Shown here in pieces: positions 1 to 12,803 of a DNA stretch of 64,000 bases. The position numbers were made by a program, and so were the translations under genes. The stretch is from NCBI GenBank assembly GCA_029817715.1, contig JARUPY010000083.1, forward strand, positions 4,092,001 through 4,156,000, in the 5' to 3' direction. The stretch comes from Melastoma dodecandrum. Taxonomy: Eukaryota > Streptophyta > Magnoliopsida > Myrtales > Melastomataceae. Numbering within the stretch: position 1 is the stretch's first letter; each line of letters begins with the position of its first letter. Below the pieces are notes generated by a model, which saw nothing but the letters and a program-made list of their open reading frames with translations, ran no database searches and had not been told where the DNA came from.

Positions 1-48
1 AGCAACTGAAAAACCCTCGGGCCGGTGCGTCGGTTCTGTGCTTTCGCG

Positions 49-3000
49 ATGGATCGACCGGCCGAGTTGACTCGCCTCGTCGAAGCCTACGTAGACGCCT
101 CACGCTCCGAAAGCGAGCAGGTCCCCCCTTTCTTTGTAATAGCGTCCGCTTGGCGTATGTTCTTTTGGCCCTAGATAATGCTGAAATAGTCGTTAAGGAT
201 GATGCATGGTGTAATTTTGTGCTGTGAGGTTTCGATGTTATTCGGTCGCAGGTTGTCTTGGTTGGTTGCTTTTGTTGATTCTAGCGACATTTCTTGTCTT
301 TTGTTTTTGAGACGTTTGCGCGATTCCTAAGAGTTGCTTTGTTTCTCGTGGTCATTGATATTCTTTCGTTCGCAGGCTGTTAGTTTGCAAGAGCTGGCTT
401 CCCTACTGAAGAAGGACATTGTATCTATAGGGTCGCTGGTATGATTTGTCCTTTGGATTCGGGTTCTTTGAGCTCGGTTGTTGAGGGTTTTCTTATATGG
501 CTTCTTGAATCCTTTGCAGACTAGAGAAATGGAGTTGTATCTGACGACTACAGATCATGTCATTCGGTCTAGAGGTATCACTGTGTGATCTTAAATTGCT
601 TAATTTTGTGTTCGATTTGCCATCTTTTTAGCTCCATGGTTATTGGTTTCATGATTGGCCATCGTATATGGAATGACAACGGTAACTTTAAGAGAGATGG
701 GATCTTTCTGGATATAATTGTTCGGACTTTGTGTTTATTTACTTTGGCCATGCGTTGTGATGGATAAAAGAGTTTATTTTATTTTCGATTTCTGATTTAA
801 TCTGTGTAATTAAACTTTTGTATTAATAATTATGCTCAGGTGTCCTTCTCCTAGGAGAATTGGTTTCATCTCTGTCGTCAAAGACAATGGAGAAGGCCAC
901 CATCCATAGCTTGACCATGTTCTTTGTAGATCGACTGGTAAGTATGAAGTTTTATTTCATGAAACACTTTATCAGAGCTGAGGATGATTGAAATTTAACT
1001 TCATGAAATCATGGAACAACAATTTATGCTTGAATCTACACCAAAAATAAAAATTCTGGTCTCCAGGCAAGGTTGGTAATTTTTACCTGTATCAGGCAGA
1101 TTGGAGAGCTCAACGTGGTGCTCTAGTGGGTTGCTTGGCTTTGTTGAGGAGGAAAGGTGATGTAGGGATGGTGACGATTGGTGATGCCAAGGCTGCCATT
1201 CAGTCCTTCAGGAAGAATGTGCATGTTCAAACACACGGACAACATGATCGACTGGTGGGTTGTTTTTCTGCTAATCTTTTTAGGAAATCTTGGCCAAGTT
1301 CATTCAATTTATTAGTATGAAGTGGTTGTTTATATTGAGAATGTAGCCAGCTTGCAGGTGTCCTCTGTTCATTGCGTGGGTAGGTTATATGCGTAGTTGC
1401 TTACTTTCACCTTCAAGACTAATGTCTGCATGTTAACTGGGTTTCATACCGTCCTTTCCAAAGTAGTCACAGGCTCCCTGGGTGCTCGCCTAGGTGCCCA
1501 GGGGAGGCGAGGCGAGCCTCGGGCGCCTCACCGTATGTCAGGCAGGGTGATTCAGTCCAGGCGCCATTAAGGCGCTCGCCACAGGCCGAGGCGGCCAGGC
1601 ACTAGGTGTGTTTCTGTTGCTAGGCGTTTCAGGCGCCTTTTTAGTGTCCCGACGAAATTGTTGATCCAAATTTTCCTTTGATGAAAGAATAAAGCCCAAA
1701 TGAAATCTTTTACCCAAATATTCCCTTTCCCCTCATCATGTTTCTTCCTAATCCTAATTTTGATTGTCGAGACCTCGAACAACTAAGAAGTAGAGGAGAC
1801 TCTCAGTAAATGGGGGGGAGGGGTGCTGGTCGAAGGTAAGCAAATTTCCCATATCGAAGGGGGTGTCTTTTAATATTAAAGTGAGCACCTCGCCTAGCAC
1901 CTCTCGCCTCGGGCGTTTTATAGTGTTAGTGCCTTTGACTACTTTGGTCCTTTCGTGGCGGCTTCTAGTCAAGAGATGTAGCTGAATAGACTAGACAAAC
2001 ACAGGCTCATTATGGAATGAGTCAGTGAAAGATCTCTATGTACTTGAACTTATTCGTTTGACAATACCTTAAATCCTGCAGCTTTGCTTTGAGCTTCTGG
2101 AATGCCTGCTAGAAAAGTATCCAGAAGCCGTAATGTCTTTGGTAAGTATTCGGAATGGGTCCTTTATTGATTACATTTCCTTAGACTCTTGGTTTTCCTG
2201 GATTAGTTGACACAGTTTCTATTGATACAGGGAAATGACATATTTTATCTCGTCAATGAAGCTACTGAGTATGAAAAGGATCCCGACTGCCTACTACTGG
2301 TGTTTCGTGTAGTTCGACTTGTGTTTCAATTATTCTCGGATTCTTCCGGTCCTCTTGACAGTGAAGCTGAGGGTCTATTTGACATTCTAGGCCGGTATTT
2401 TCCCATTTATTTCACTCATGTAAGTCATATATGTCTTCTGCTTGATATTATTCTTTTGTGTGATTGCCTGATTTTTAGTCTATGCTAACGATGCCCTAGC
2501 ATATCATTGTTGTGCTCTTAGGTTTAGTGTATAGTTTCTGATGGACTCCTCTTTGCCGTTCCTGTGAGTTTTGGATTGTATGTTGTGCATCCTCCAGTGA
2601 AACTGTTGTATTGCACTGCCTTCTTTTGTCGCCTCTTGCATGTAACGTGAGTAACTGGTTGCTTTACATTAACCTGCAGTCTAAAGCAAAGGATATTGAT
2701 GTCAAGCGGGATAAGCTCTCCGAGGAGTTGATGGTATGCCTTGTGCTATTGAGATTGTTGCTTCTATTCAGCATCCATGTTGCCAGTCTAATGGTGATAT
2801 ACAATATTGACAAATTGTTAAGAATCCTAAGTACTTTCTCGGCTGTACACTACGATTTTAGGAGTCCTTGTCATATTGTCGAATAAGTGATGTCATCTTG
2901 ATATACATCATCTGTATGTCGGAAGTTTTAGCACACTGATCTTTGCATATGACCCCTAGAAAATTATGATGTCTGACAGGCTTTCTTTTTTCACAGCTTG

Positions 3001-6000
3001 CCTTTGCTTGTACGCCTCTTTTTGAGCCATTTGCAGTGCCATTGCTTGTTGAAAAACTCTCTTCTTCAGTTCGATTGGCAAAGGTAACAAACTCACATCT
3101 GTTTACTATAATTTTCAAATGTGGCATTAGTGTTATAATTATTGGTCATGTTAATCCTATTCTCTTTTCTTGTAAATCATATGTAAGATGTTCTCGTTAC
3201 TGTTTCCAGACTGATTCTTTGAAGTATCTTAGCTATTGTGCTCTGAAATATGGGGCAGACAGAATGGGGGAGCATGCAGCAGAAATTTGGTGCTCACTAA
3301 AAAGAGAAGTGCTTTCTTCACCTCAAGAGCCTGTCTTTCTCTCCAACTCAATGGATGGTCTGGGACTCTCAGACAATGAAATTGCAAAAGAAGCTTTGGC
3401 AGTTTTGGCTGCGGTGGTTACGCAAAACGATAATATATACTTGGAATTGCTTATTAATGACACAGATATAAATATGATATTCGACAACCTTACTACCTAC
3501 GAGGATCCGGGCAATATTCCTTTGGAAAGCAAGCATAAGCTGTACGGAGTCGGTCGTCTTCTCTCCATTACTGCCAAATGCAGTATTTCCACCTGTAATA
3601 AAGTGTTCGAGTGTTTCTTCCCCAAGCTTATGGGAAATCTGGGGGTTTTGATTTTCAAGGCCTCTGATAATGGCTTTCTCAGCGTTGAGCAGGAGAGCTT
3701 CAGGACACCTAATTTTGGACCCCTCTATCTCAGCCTTGTTCTGCTGGAGTCTTGCAGAGATCTAATTGTGGGGTCTAATATTCCCATTACTGAGATATGT
3801 TGTTCCTTAGTCATGGATTTCTCGGCATCCATAATAAAACTGCTCAGCTTTTTTATGGGGGATGATGACGTGAGATCAGAGACTGTCCAGTTTCTTTGTG
3901 GTAAGGGACTTTCATTTTTCTTTCTGGATTGAGCTGGTTGTCGAACTAGGTTAGTTAAGTTGCTTATCCGAACGATGTGAACTGCTTTATTTTCCATTTA
4001 TTTGTTTGACCGTATCACTACTGTTTCTCTTTATGATGTAGGATTATTTAGTGGTTTATTCATGCTCTGCGTTAGAAACAATCTTTTAGGCTCATTACTT
4101 TGTGCTTATCCTGGTCACATGATTGCCATATTCAATTGGTAGTCTTTGGCATCAGATGCCATTTTTATATCTCAATGAAGTCGGTGCCATAGTTTAGTTA
4201 ATATTTCTTGGATTATGAGATTCTTGCCTCAATACTGTCTGAAACCCGTTGATATGCAGTGAAGGGTTTGCAGATTCTAGCGACCTTCGGTGGAGGATTT
4301 GAAATCGTGTCAAAATCCTTATTGGAGTATATCTTAACCACAGTTGTTGCCGAAATTTTCGTTTATCATAATTCCTCTTTCATGTGGGATTTGGCATTGA
4401 AAGCGCTTGCAAGCATAGGTTCAAGTATAGATAAGTACCAGGAGCAAGAGAAAGTGTTGTGTTATATGGCCATTGTTGTCGGTAAAATCAGCTCTTTATT
4501 GACCTCCTCTGAAAGTGAAATGCCTTATGCTCTCAAGTTAACCATAGCTTCTCAAATTGCAATGTGTGGAAGAAGTTACACACGGGAGATTATTCAAGTG
4601 CTAGAAACTGCCATATTTTCCAATTTAACAGAATTTCATGTAAGTATGGTTCTAGTGCTTGGATTGGCGTTTCGATGGATATTAACGTCTGAAGTGCAAC
4701 GTGCACATTTGCATGACTTCAATTTCTGCTTTTCTGCGTGTCTCCAGTTCCCTTTTACTTTATTTTCTGTTGTTTCTATGCTCTACATTGTTTTTGTCTC
4801 TGAATCCTTGCTGTTTCTACACAGGCTAATGAAAACATACAGCCCACTAAAATCGGACAGCTTTTGGACTGCCTTTCCAGGACTCTACTTCCCTGGTACC
4901 ATTTGGCAGTCTCCTGCCGTTTCTTGAAATTTTGGTAGCATAATTTGTCTGGATTTTCGAGTCCTTCACAACCTTTTTCTGTATGAGAGGTTGAAAGAAC
5001 TTGACATATGCACTTCTTTCTCGAGTGACATATGATAAGTGTAGTAATCAGAATAGTCATTTATCGCCCTTTTCCTCAACACTTCTCCAATTTTCATATC
5101 ATGCTTATATTCCAGGCTACAAGAGTCTGGAGGTTTTGAGGACATCCCAGAACATTTCGTGCTAAATTTATTGGAAGAAATCAAACATGCTGAGGCTATT
5201 AACATGAGAACACTAGACAAGGTGGGAAGATTATCTCCTTTTTACTTTTTTTTTTTTGCATATTTTTGGGTGAAACAATTTATGTGATGATTAGTTTGGC
5301 ATGACTATGACAGACTTTATATGTAGGACTAATTTGTATCTCTTTAGGATGTTTTTGATGCAATAATGATGTCCGTGAAGCTTTCTGCCTCAAATTGTAC
5401 GGTAACAAGCCAGACCATGATCATTGACAAGGCCTACAGGATAGTTTCTTCCAACTCTTCCTTTAGATTGGCTGAATACGCTGTAGATTCATACAAGTTA
5501 AAGGAATTACACATTTCACTTGAGCTGGATAAGCTATCAACGAGAGACAGATTGGTTCTCTCACTTTTTTCTTCAATAGTAATAGCTCTACGCCCCCAAA
5601 CTTGTATACCTCATGTGAGAGCAATATTTCTTCTCTTCATGGAAAATTTCCTCAAGGGCCACATTCCATCAGCTGAGGCCCTAGGTTCTATTCTGAACAA
5701 ATTGAGTTCAACAGCCCAAGGGAACAAGGCTGTGTATAACTGTTCCTTGGAAGAGGCCATTGATCTGATATTCAAGATGAGCATAAGCAATGAAGAAGCT
5801 GTGGGACATAATGATAATCGGACCGGTATTGTTGATATATGCCTTGGATCTTCAAATAGTAAATTGTTACAAGCAAATGCCATTGTTGGATTAGCATGGA
5901 TGGGAAAGGGTCTGCTAATGCGGGGTCATGAGAAAGTCAAAGATATCACCACAATACTTGTTCAGTGTTTATTGACTGACAATACATTGAAGCCTTCTAA

Positions 6001-7456
6001 TTCTGAAGGTATTCCTGAGCAAGAGGCCCACTCTGTCATGAGATGCTGTGCGGATGCGTTTCATATACTAGTGAGTGATGCAGAAGCTTCTTTAAGTAGA
6101 AGATTGCATGCAGTAGTACGTCCTCTCTACAAACAGCGTTTCTTCCTCATGGTCATGCCAATTTTTCAAGATCTGATAATCCGTTCTGACACTGGTAAAA
6201 GGTAATTAGTTGTGCAATGTTTTTTTACTTTGGAAATTCAACTATCTAGTTTTTATGGTTTTTAGCTTTTGATGTTATCTTAATAATACTCAGTTGCGAC
6301 TTATGTTTCTGCAAAAGAAAGTTGTTTTGAGGTTGTAAATTTACGTGATGCTAGTAAACAGCTGGGAGAGCTGAGATAGGTTGGGTTGTGATGATATGCT
6401 CCCTGTTGTTTCAGGTCCTTACTGTGTCGGGCTTTTGCCTATATAATAAGCGAGACTCCATTAATTGCTATCATAGGAGAAGCCAAGAAGGTCAGTTTAT
6501 TATGAAACACCGTATCTATCGTCCAAAGTTTCGGTCACAAGATGTGTTAGTAGTGATGAGCTTGATGTTTTCTCTTGGCAGCTTATTCCTGTAATTCTGG
6601 ATGCATTGCTGATGTTTAGTGAGAATGGTGACTATAAAGATAGAATGTACAGTCTACTGCTGGTGGTATCTGGAATATTAACAGAAGAAGCTGGTAAGTT
6701 GAACTAACAGTCAGTGAAATCACCGATTGGTGTTTGCTTTGGCTCTTGCAATAGCTGCCACCATTTTGTGTAAATTCTATGGCGATGGTTTCCTTACACT
6801 GACTTTTTCAACCCCGATGGAGAAGTGGAATCATTCTTATTATGTCATTATGATTACTGTAGGTCAGGATGCTGTCAATGAGAATGCACGTAGCATAGTC
6901 AGCTGCCTCACCAGGATCATACAGTATCCTCATATGATGGTACTATTTTTGTTTCACACAGTTACTTTTCTTCCAGGCTTTGGTTTTTACTCGGGCATGG
7001 CCTCTTTACTCTCCAATTTTGTGCCACCTGACTGCACTTTATCTATGTTGTTCACGCTTGTGGTTCTTCTCTCTTTTCTGAAGCTCGTGCGAGAAACAGC
7101 AGTTCAGTGTCTTGCAGCGTTGACAACACTGCCTTATGCAAGGGTATATCCCATGAGAGCAGAGGTATGCTGCCGCCATGGCACAAGAAGTCGTCTCGTC
7201 CCATCATTTTCCTTTTACGAGTTTTTCTTTTCTTTTTCTTCTCTTAGCTCTCACAATTTGATCGTCAGGTTCTGCAAGCCATATTGAAGGCTCTTGACGA
7301 TCCCAAGAGACGTGTGCGTGAAGAAGCTGTCAGGTGTCGACAGGCATGGTCAGTACCTTCATTCAAACCTTCTGTTTTTTAAAAGTATGCATAGGTCCCA
7401 AGAGACTCGTGAAACCTTCTGTCTTAACATTGCACAGGGCATCAATAACAGCATGA
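49..7456 (+). CDS. MMS19: MMS19/MET18 homologue, cytosolic Fe-S cluster targeting HEAT-repeat protein
   Basis: MMS19 is the scaffold of the cytosolic iron-sulphur targeting complex; it delivers Fe-S clusters to nuclear DNA-repair and replication enzymes and, in plants, to demethylases. I read 20 exons: 49-120, 376-438, 520-574, 840-937, 1096-1254, 2082-2141, 2231-2419, 2680-2733, 2997-3083, 3210-3900, 4260-4639, 4825-4895, 5116-5221, 5348-6201, 6415-6490, 6582-6693, 6863-6939, 7084-7164, 7269-7348, 7438-7456. They sum to 1128 codons (1127 aa), close to the Arabidopsis protein. The N terminus carries the MMS19_N region (GDIFYLVNEATEYEKDPDCL-like stretch in exon 7). The C-terminal HEAT repeats end in DDPKR-VREEAVRCRQAW, typical of the family, after which the protein stops six residues later. 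The first ATG lies only 48 bases into the window, so the promoter is not included. All splice sites and frames look intact. Confidence 0.93.
1465..1945. repeat. GC-rich dispersed repeat in MMS19 intron 5
   Basis: The 827-bp intron between MMS19 exons 5 and 6 contains a stretch very rich in GGCGAGGCGAG, GCGCCT and CTCGCCTAGG words at its left end (1475-1640). Related words (CACCTCGCCTAGCACCTC) recur near 1890-1915. The flanking intron is ordinary AT-rich DNA. This looks like an inserted, degenerate repeat of the GCGCC/CGCCTAGG type found scattered in plant genomes. I could not define termini or a target duplication, so the class is unknown. Confidence 0.45.
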
Positions 7457-7897
7457 AGACTAGAGTTTTTGAAAGTTTCTCGAAACCACGACGGGTTTCT
7501 GTACATTACTCGGGACAAGGGCTTCTTTCTTGTAAGAAAGCATTCGGTGTTTGTTAATAGATTTACTTTCTTTCCGGTAGCATAACTATGCCTGAGTTGG
7601 AACCAAAGCATGAAGACCCCGGAAAGAGGGACAGTCGACATGGATGGGATCAAGCAAAACTGTCTAGTACTATTGGAACATACAGCCGGTGAGGATCATT
7701 ACAACAGAGCTAATTATTCTCAGAAGATGATTTTCGCCACTCCCCTTTATTCTCTGTAAACTAATAACTTAAAGAAAAACTATCTCAACAGGGGTAGGGG
7801 GACTAGTTGACAATTACTAGAACATGATTTAACTTATCCTAATCCTAAATATTACTGTCCCGCCTCGACCAAGGTGCTTTCCCCCGGCCAGTATCAC
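7457..7897. other. Intergenic region between convergent MMS19 and PAF1 genes
   Basis: The two genes run towards each other and their stop codons are 441 bp apart. The interval must hold both 3' untranslated regions and polyadenylation signals. I see no coding potential and no repeat. Confidence 0.6.
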
Positions 7898-10800
7898 TTA
7901 ATCGGACATGTAATCCTCGTCTCCGCTATGTTGATCTGCATCTCCAACCCGGGCGAGCTTGTCAGGGGATTCCATGCCGTCTTCGTCATCAGAATGCCTC
8001 ATTCGCAATCTCGAGGAGTTTCCTCTTGAGCTCGTCCCGGCCTTAAACATGAAGTCATGCGTAAGCGGTCGACAAAGGCCCAACTGCATAAGTTTACTAG
8101 TTGGCCATACCTCTGGATCCTTCAACTCGATCGCGGCAACGGTAGGCCTCTGCCTCACGGTTATGCTGGCTGGTGCAGGGAAATGTTCGATTTCGTCAGC
8201 TGATCTTCCGTCGCTGGCCCTCTTTTTTCTCAAGTTGAGCTTTGTTGGCAGGGGCTGAACCATAAAATCCATCAATAAGTCAATGACCAAGCAGAAATAT
8301 CATGGTTAGACAACTGCCGAGTAAATTTCGAGCAAGCACAGTACCACGTAGCGTGCTTCGGAATCACTGAAGGAAACGAGGTATGTTGACGGATCATCCA
8401 CATCATCACCTCTAACCTGCAGGGCAGCAACCGATTATTCAAATTCAGCTTAAAACTTCTTTGCAGTTGCACATTTCCTTTTGTACTTACATCCCAGTTA
8501 TACTCCCGAACCCAAGTGTATGAGATCTCTTCATCCGGATCGAGTATATCCTTGGATAGCTGCAACAATCAGATAAAAATGAATGTGCGTATAGTAGAAT
8601 GAAAATACCCTACAAAATCACAAGACAGACAGCGGAGAGATCATGGCGGCATTGTGCAGTATAGGACTGCACAGTTAAATTTGTGACCCTGGGAAGTTCT
8701 GGGTAAAATGGGAAAAAAACGAATTTGGAAGAATTACGCAACATGGACCTACCTCATCTGCTGAAGGAACCATGTATCCCAGAAACTGCTCTTTATTGTT
8801 CGGATCAGAACCAGTAGCCACATAGCTCTTCATGATAGCCTGAGTTTGTGCAGACAAAAGACCAATAAAATGTCATCGAAAACCCTTGTGCACTATGAAG
8901 TTCAGATTTTAATTACGTAACATTTAGCAAGGTGCATGACTGGTCAGCCAACAGAACCCAATTCGAAGCGACTAACCTCAGCTTCCTGCTCATCACGCAA
9001 GGATTTGTCCAACTTGCTATAGAGCTCTAAATCAGCTGTAGGAGCATTATCGAATGAGGCAATGACGAATTGATCTTCATACCTGTATCGGGGTAACTTA
9101 ATGGATGTAATGAAGGAAGGGCCTACATCATATGTAAAATAATAGTTTGATGCATACCGTTCAAAATCCGGTAGAAGCGGCAAAACTTCGAGTGGATATA
9201 AAATCTTGTTAGTTGCATGTACAGGGACAGATTTGGCAGCCTCAAATGATGTTTCAATATCTTTGATTTGCCTCTCTCTGGAGTCATAACGATTAGCGTG
9301 ACAGCATTACTATCAGGGAAGCATCAAACACATTACACTAACTGTTGGAACATGGGGATTATTAAAGACAAGAAACCTGCTGTTAAGGCTGTCCAAAATC
9401 TTCAGACCACCCTTCTTTTCACGCAGTTCTTTTGCTTGCTTCTCAGTCAAGGACTACAGTAGCAAAATCAGAAAAGAATTAAATCAAGGTGACAACGAAA
9501 ATTATTGATTAGAACATTATAACCATACATTACCTGCTTTGTGGAGTCTAGACTGACAGGAGAAATGTACTGAGTCTTAACTAGCCAGGAGACGCCTTTG
9601 TCGGTCGGCCGGTCTTTCTTCCTGATCCCATCCTTCTTTAGTGGAGTGACGACAACATCATCCCGAATTAATTCCTCATCCTCAGGAGCAAGGGCTGGTT
9701 TTTCTTTCGGAGGACTAGTAGGAAAATGCGAGAAAGAAAATCAGTCTTAAAAAAATCAAGAAGACCTGCAGAACTGGTTAAGTGCTACAATTAGTCGGGA
9801 TAGAGAAGAAATGAATGATCACTTGTATACACTCAGATCAAGCAGATCAAGTGGTATCCCAAGGTCTGGCTCAACATGGAGTTCAGGCCTCCAGTTTTTC
9901 TCTAGTGATGTAATGGTATATCTGGTGAACCTGCAAATTGAAAATATTGCATGAATAATTACACACCACTTTTGGATTTGACAAGCTAAGCATGAGAATA
10001 TTGGCAACCGATTTCCTTTTCCAGGAATTACGAACGCATTTTGACAGGATAAGTGAACGGACCATATCCATATAACTATGCAAACTGTATTGCTATAGCA
10101 AATGCAGGCGTGTTACATACCTCTCCGGCTCTTTCTTGAAAGCCATATACTTAAGTTGCGCTGATGGGTCAGGCAGTTCATTCCTGAATCTGTAAGAAAC
10201 AATGATAACGATAAACACCAACATAACAGAAAGACATCAATAGAAACAACATCTAATATGTGACAAAAAACCCGAAAATTAAATCCACTCAATGCTAATG
10301 ATGTTTAAAATAAGGGTAATGGTAAGTTACCCCGAATTAAAAATGCTTTGAAACTTCACATGTTACTGTCATCATAAAGCATACTCCCGTTTCAGTTCTT
10401 TTCCAACAATTTGATCATCAACAATGAATGTTAGGCAAATGAAAATCAGAAGAGAAGTTTCTGCCAAAGATAAGGCAGGTACGGATCAATGCGAGAATCT
10501 AACTCTAGTTCCATAGCTTCAAAGCTAATACTGACAAGGCAAAAACAAATGTCAAGAGGTGTTGAAGCACTTCGACCTAAACAAAGGAAACAACGTCGAA
10601 GGAAGGCACGGAGGAAAATACTTACTTCATCTTGCACAAAAATGTCGTGGGTTTTTTCAACCTATTTTCTATCCTCTCGCTGCTCAACAACTGGGTTGTC
10701 CCTGAAGCTCTCCTATCACCCATTCTTGACCCCAACACAGACCCATGACTGTGGCCAGGACCGTGCACATTACTCTTCCCAGAGGAAGAAATAGCAAGAG

Positions 10801-11548
10801 CTTTCTCCTTCTCCCTCATTATCAACTTTTGCTTCTCGTACTCCTTTTTCTTCCTCAAACTCCTCTCTTCCTCTGTCTCAACCGGCTTCCCCACATTGCC
10901 ATTAACATTGTTACTGTTCTCCCTATGTCCAGCCATGTCAGGGAACCTCCGGCTACCAGCCCCGCCACCATCCCCTCTTTCTCGTTCCCTATGCATGTGA
11001 CTCCTATTGCTATCCACAGCAGCTCTTCGATCCGGAATCAAAGCGTCCTTGCTCAGTGGAGGAGGTGGAGGGGGTGGCAAGTTCGGGGGGGGCAAAGAAG
11101 GCGGTGGAGGAGGAGGTTCTGCCTGTTGTGTGCTGTTATATTGGCTATACAATTGCAGGTGTTGTGAAGATGGATGGTATATCGGCATGGGTGGTTGTTG
11201 TGAAAGTTGCATCATCGGTGGAGGGGGAGGTGGTGGAGCATAGGCTGATTCAGGTGGAGGAGGTGGCGGTGGTTGGTAAGGGAAGTCCTGCACTGGTGGT
11301 GGCGGTGGGGGAGGGTTATACGGGCGGTAAGAGGTTCCACTCGTCTTACCACTTCCTGCACCAGCACTGGTGTTACTTGCAATTTTGCTGCTAGTGTCAC
11401 CACCTGAATTGAAGTTCCATCCCTGGGAAAACTGAGGCCTGGGTTGCGGGGGATGTTGCTGAGGCGGAGGATGTACTGGGATGGGGTTCTGGCCCGGCGG
11501 GGGAGGGAAGGACTGTTGCGGGGGATATGGCCGGTATGCAGCCATCAA
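7898..11548 (-). CDS. ELF7: PAF1 subunit of the PAF1 transcription elongation complex (ELF7-type)
   Basis: PAF1 travels with RNA polymerase II and is needed for H2B ubiquitination and H3K4/K36 methylation; the Arabidopsis orthologue ELF7 (VIP2) maintains FLC expression. Eleven exons on the minus strand: 10626-11548, 10121-10189, 9823-9930, 9534-9714, 9377-9453, 9158-9277, 8977-9082, 8753-8839, 8491-8559, 8345-8416, 7898-8254; 722 aa. Exon 1 encodes about 200 residues dominated by proline runs (repeated PPPPPPP), then a charged segment. The conserved PAF1 core follows: KFRNELPDPSAQ, EPDLGIPLDLLDLSVYNPPK, VSWLVKTQYIS, YEDQFVIASFDNAP, and EISYTWVREYNWDV. The acidic tail ends DADQHSGDEDYMSD. The first ATG pair (MMAAYRP) was chosen because it opens the long uninterrupted exon 1. 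Frame is intact across all junctions. Confidence 0.93.
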
Positions 11549-12803
11549 GGACGGTTAAAACTCGCAACAATGAATCCAACTCCCGAGCCGAACTCCCATG
11601 GATTGAACCGACCAAGGGAAATCCCAGTAAAGCCTCGATGATCACTCGGAGATGGAGCTCAAAACCCAAGCAAGTAGGGGTTAATCCAATCCAAACAAAT
11701 CCCAAATCGGATAACAACGAATTCCTGTTCAATCCCAAAAACCAGGAGAAGCCCTAGCACAATCAAACAGCCATCTGGGGGTTCCCGGGAAACAAGTAAC
11801 AAATTATCTTGCCCAAAAAAAAAAGTATTATGTATATAATAAATCTTATATCCCCGCGTAATCCGAATCAATAGCCGAAGGATCGATCTTTTCCCAGAAC
11901 CCAGAACCCAAAAGAGCAGCCAGTCGGAATCCAATCAAAAAGAGAATCCCAGTGTGCGGGATATCGAATCCCAGATCGAACCCGTGAGAGCAAATCTGAA
12001 AAAGACGGGAGTGAAGTTTAAGGGTCGGGGAATTGAAGGGGGGAGGCTTTCTTTTGGGCAGGGGGGTTGAGGGAGGGATTCCTAGGACTGATCCGAATCC
12101 GACAACATGGGATTTCTGGGGGTTTTGACAACCACTTGGATTGGACCAAACATCCCCGACAGGAACATCCCCTATAAATATGTTCTGTTGGGTCGTCTTC
12201 TATTGAAAAATAAAGAGAAACATTGAATGAAAACGAAAGAAGCATAAAAGTGGAACATTGGAATACACTGACTTAAAGTACCGTGGAACCCTATTTAATC
12301 TTTTAGAATTGAACGTAAAAAAAAATATAAAACACTTACAATTTAGGCATGATGGAGTGATTAAACCTAACATTATAAATTTTGAATTGAAAAAGCTATC
12401 TTGATCTAACATATTAGTAGTACCTTTCTTACTTTCGATTGCACTAACAAGTGGTACTAAGAAGAAGAGATGTAATAGTAGAAGTCCAACATTTAATTAA
12501 AGCTATATTTAAAAAAGACATATTGGAAATCATATATTCGTTGAGATGCACAAACAACACAAAAAAAATCGGGCAGGAAAAAAGCCCATAATTTGATGGG
12601 CCTGATGCCCAATAATAAGCCTTTTAAAGGCCCATAATCCCCCCCGGGGGGGCCCGAGCCATCAGTGAGATACCACTCAATTGGTTCGGCCAAGTCTACA
12701 ACCAGGACAACGCTCTTGTTTCGCAAGGCGCAAATGGTTTCTTGGACGGAAGCCGAGAAACATGCCGCGTCTCTAAACTCGGTTAAAGGTAGACTGTACA
12801 TAG
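11549..12803. other. PAF1 upstream region and unassigned AT-rich DNA
   Basis: The first about 500 bp upstream of the PAF1 start probably hold its leader and promoter. From about 12240 the DNA is AT-rich. Between 12570 and 12660 there are several GGCCCA/TGGGCC words and a C/G run (CCCCCCGGGGGGGCCC). An open minus-strand frame at about 12600-12800 runs on beyond the PDR relic's natural stop and resembles no family I know. I see no independent gene here. Confidence 0.4.

Noticed and set aside
11007..11394. Glycine-rich plus-strand reading frames opposite PAF1 exon 1
   Set aside because: They are the antisense image of the proline-codon runs of PAF1 and have no family features.
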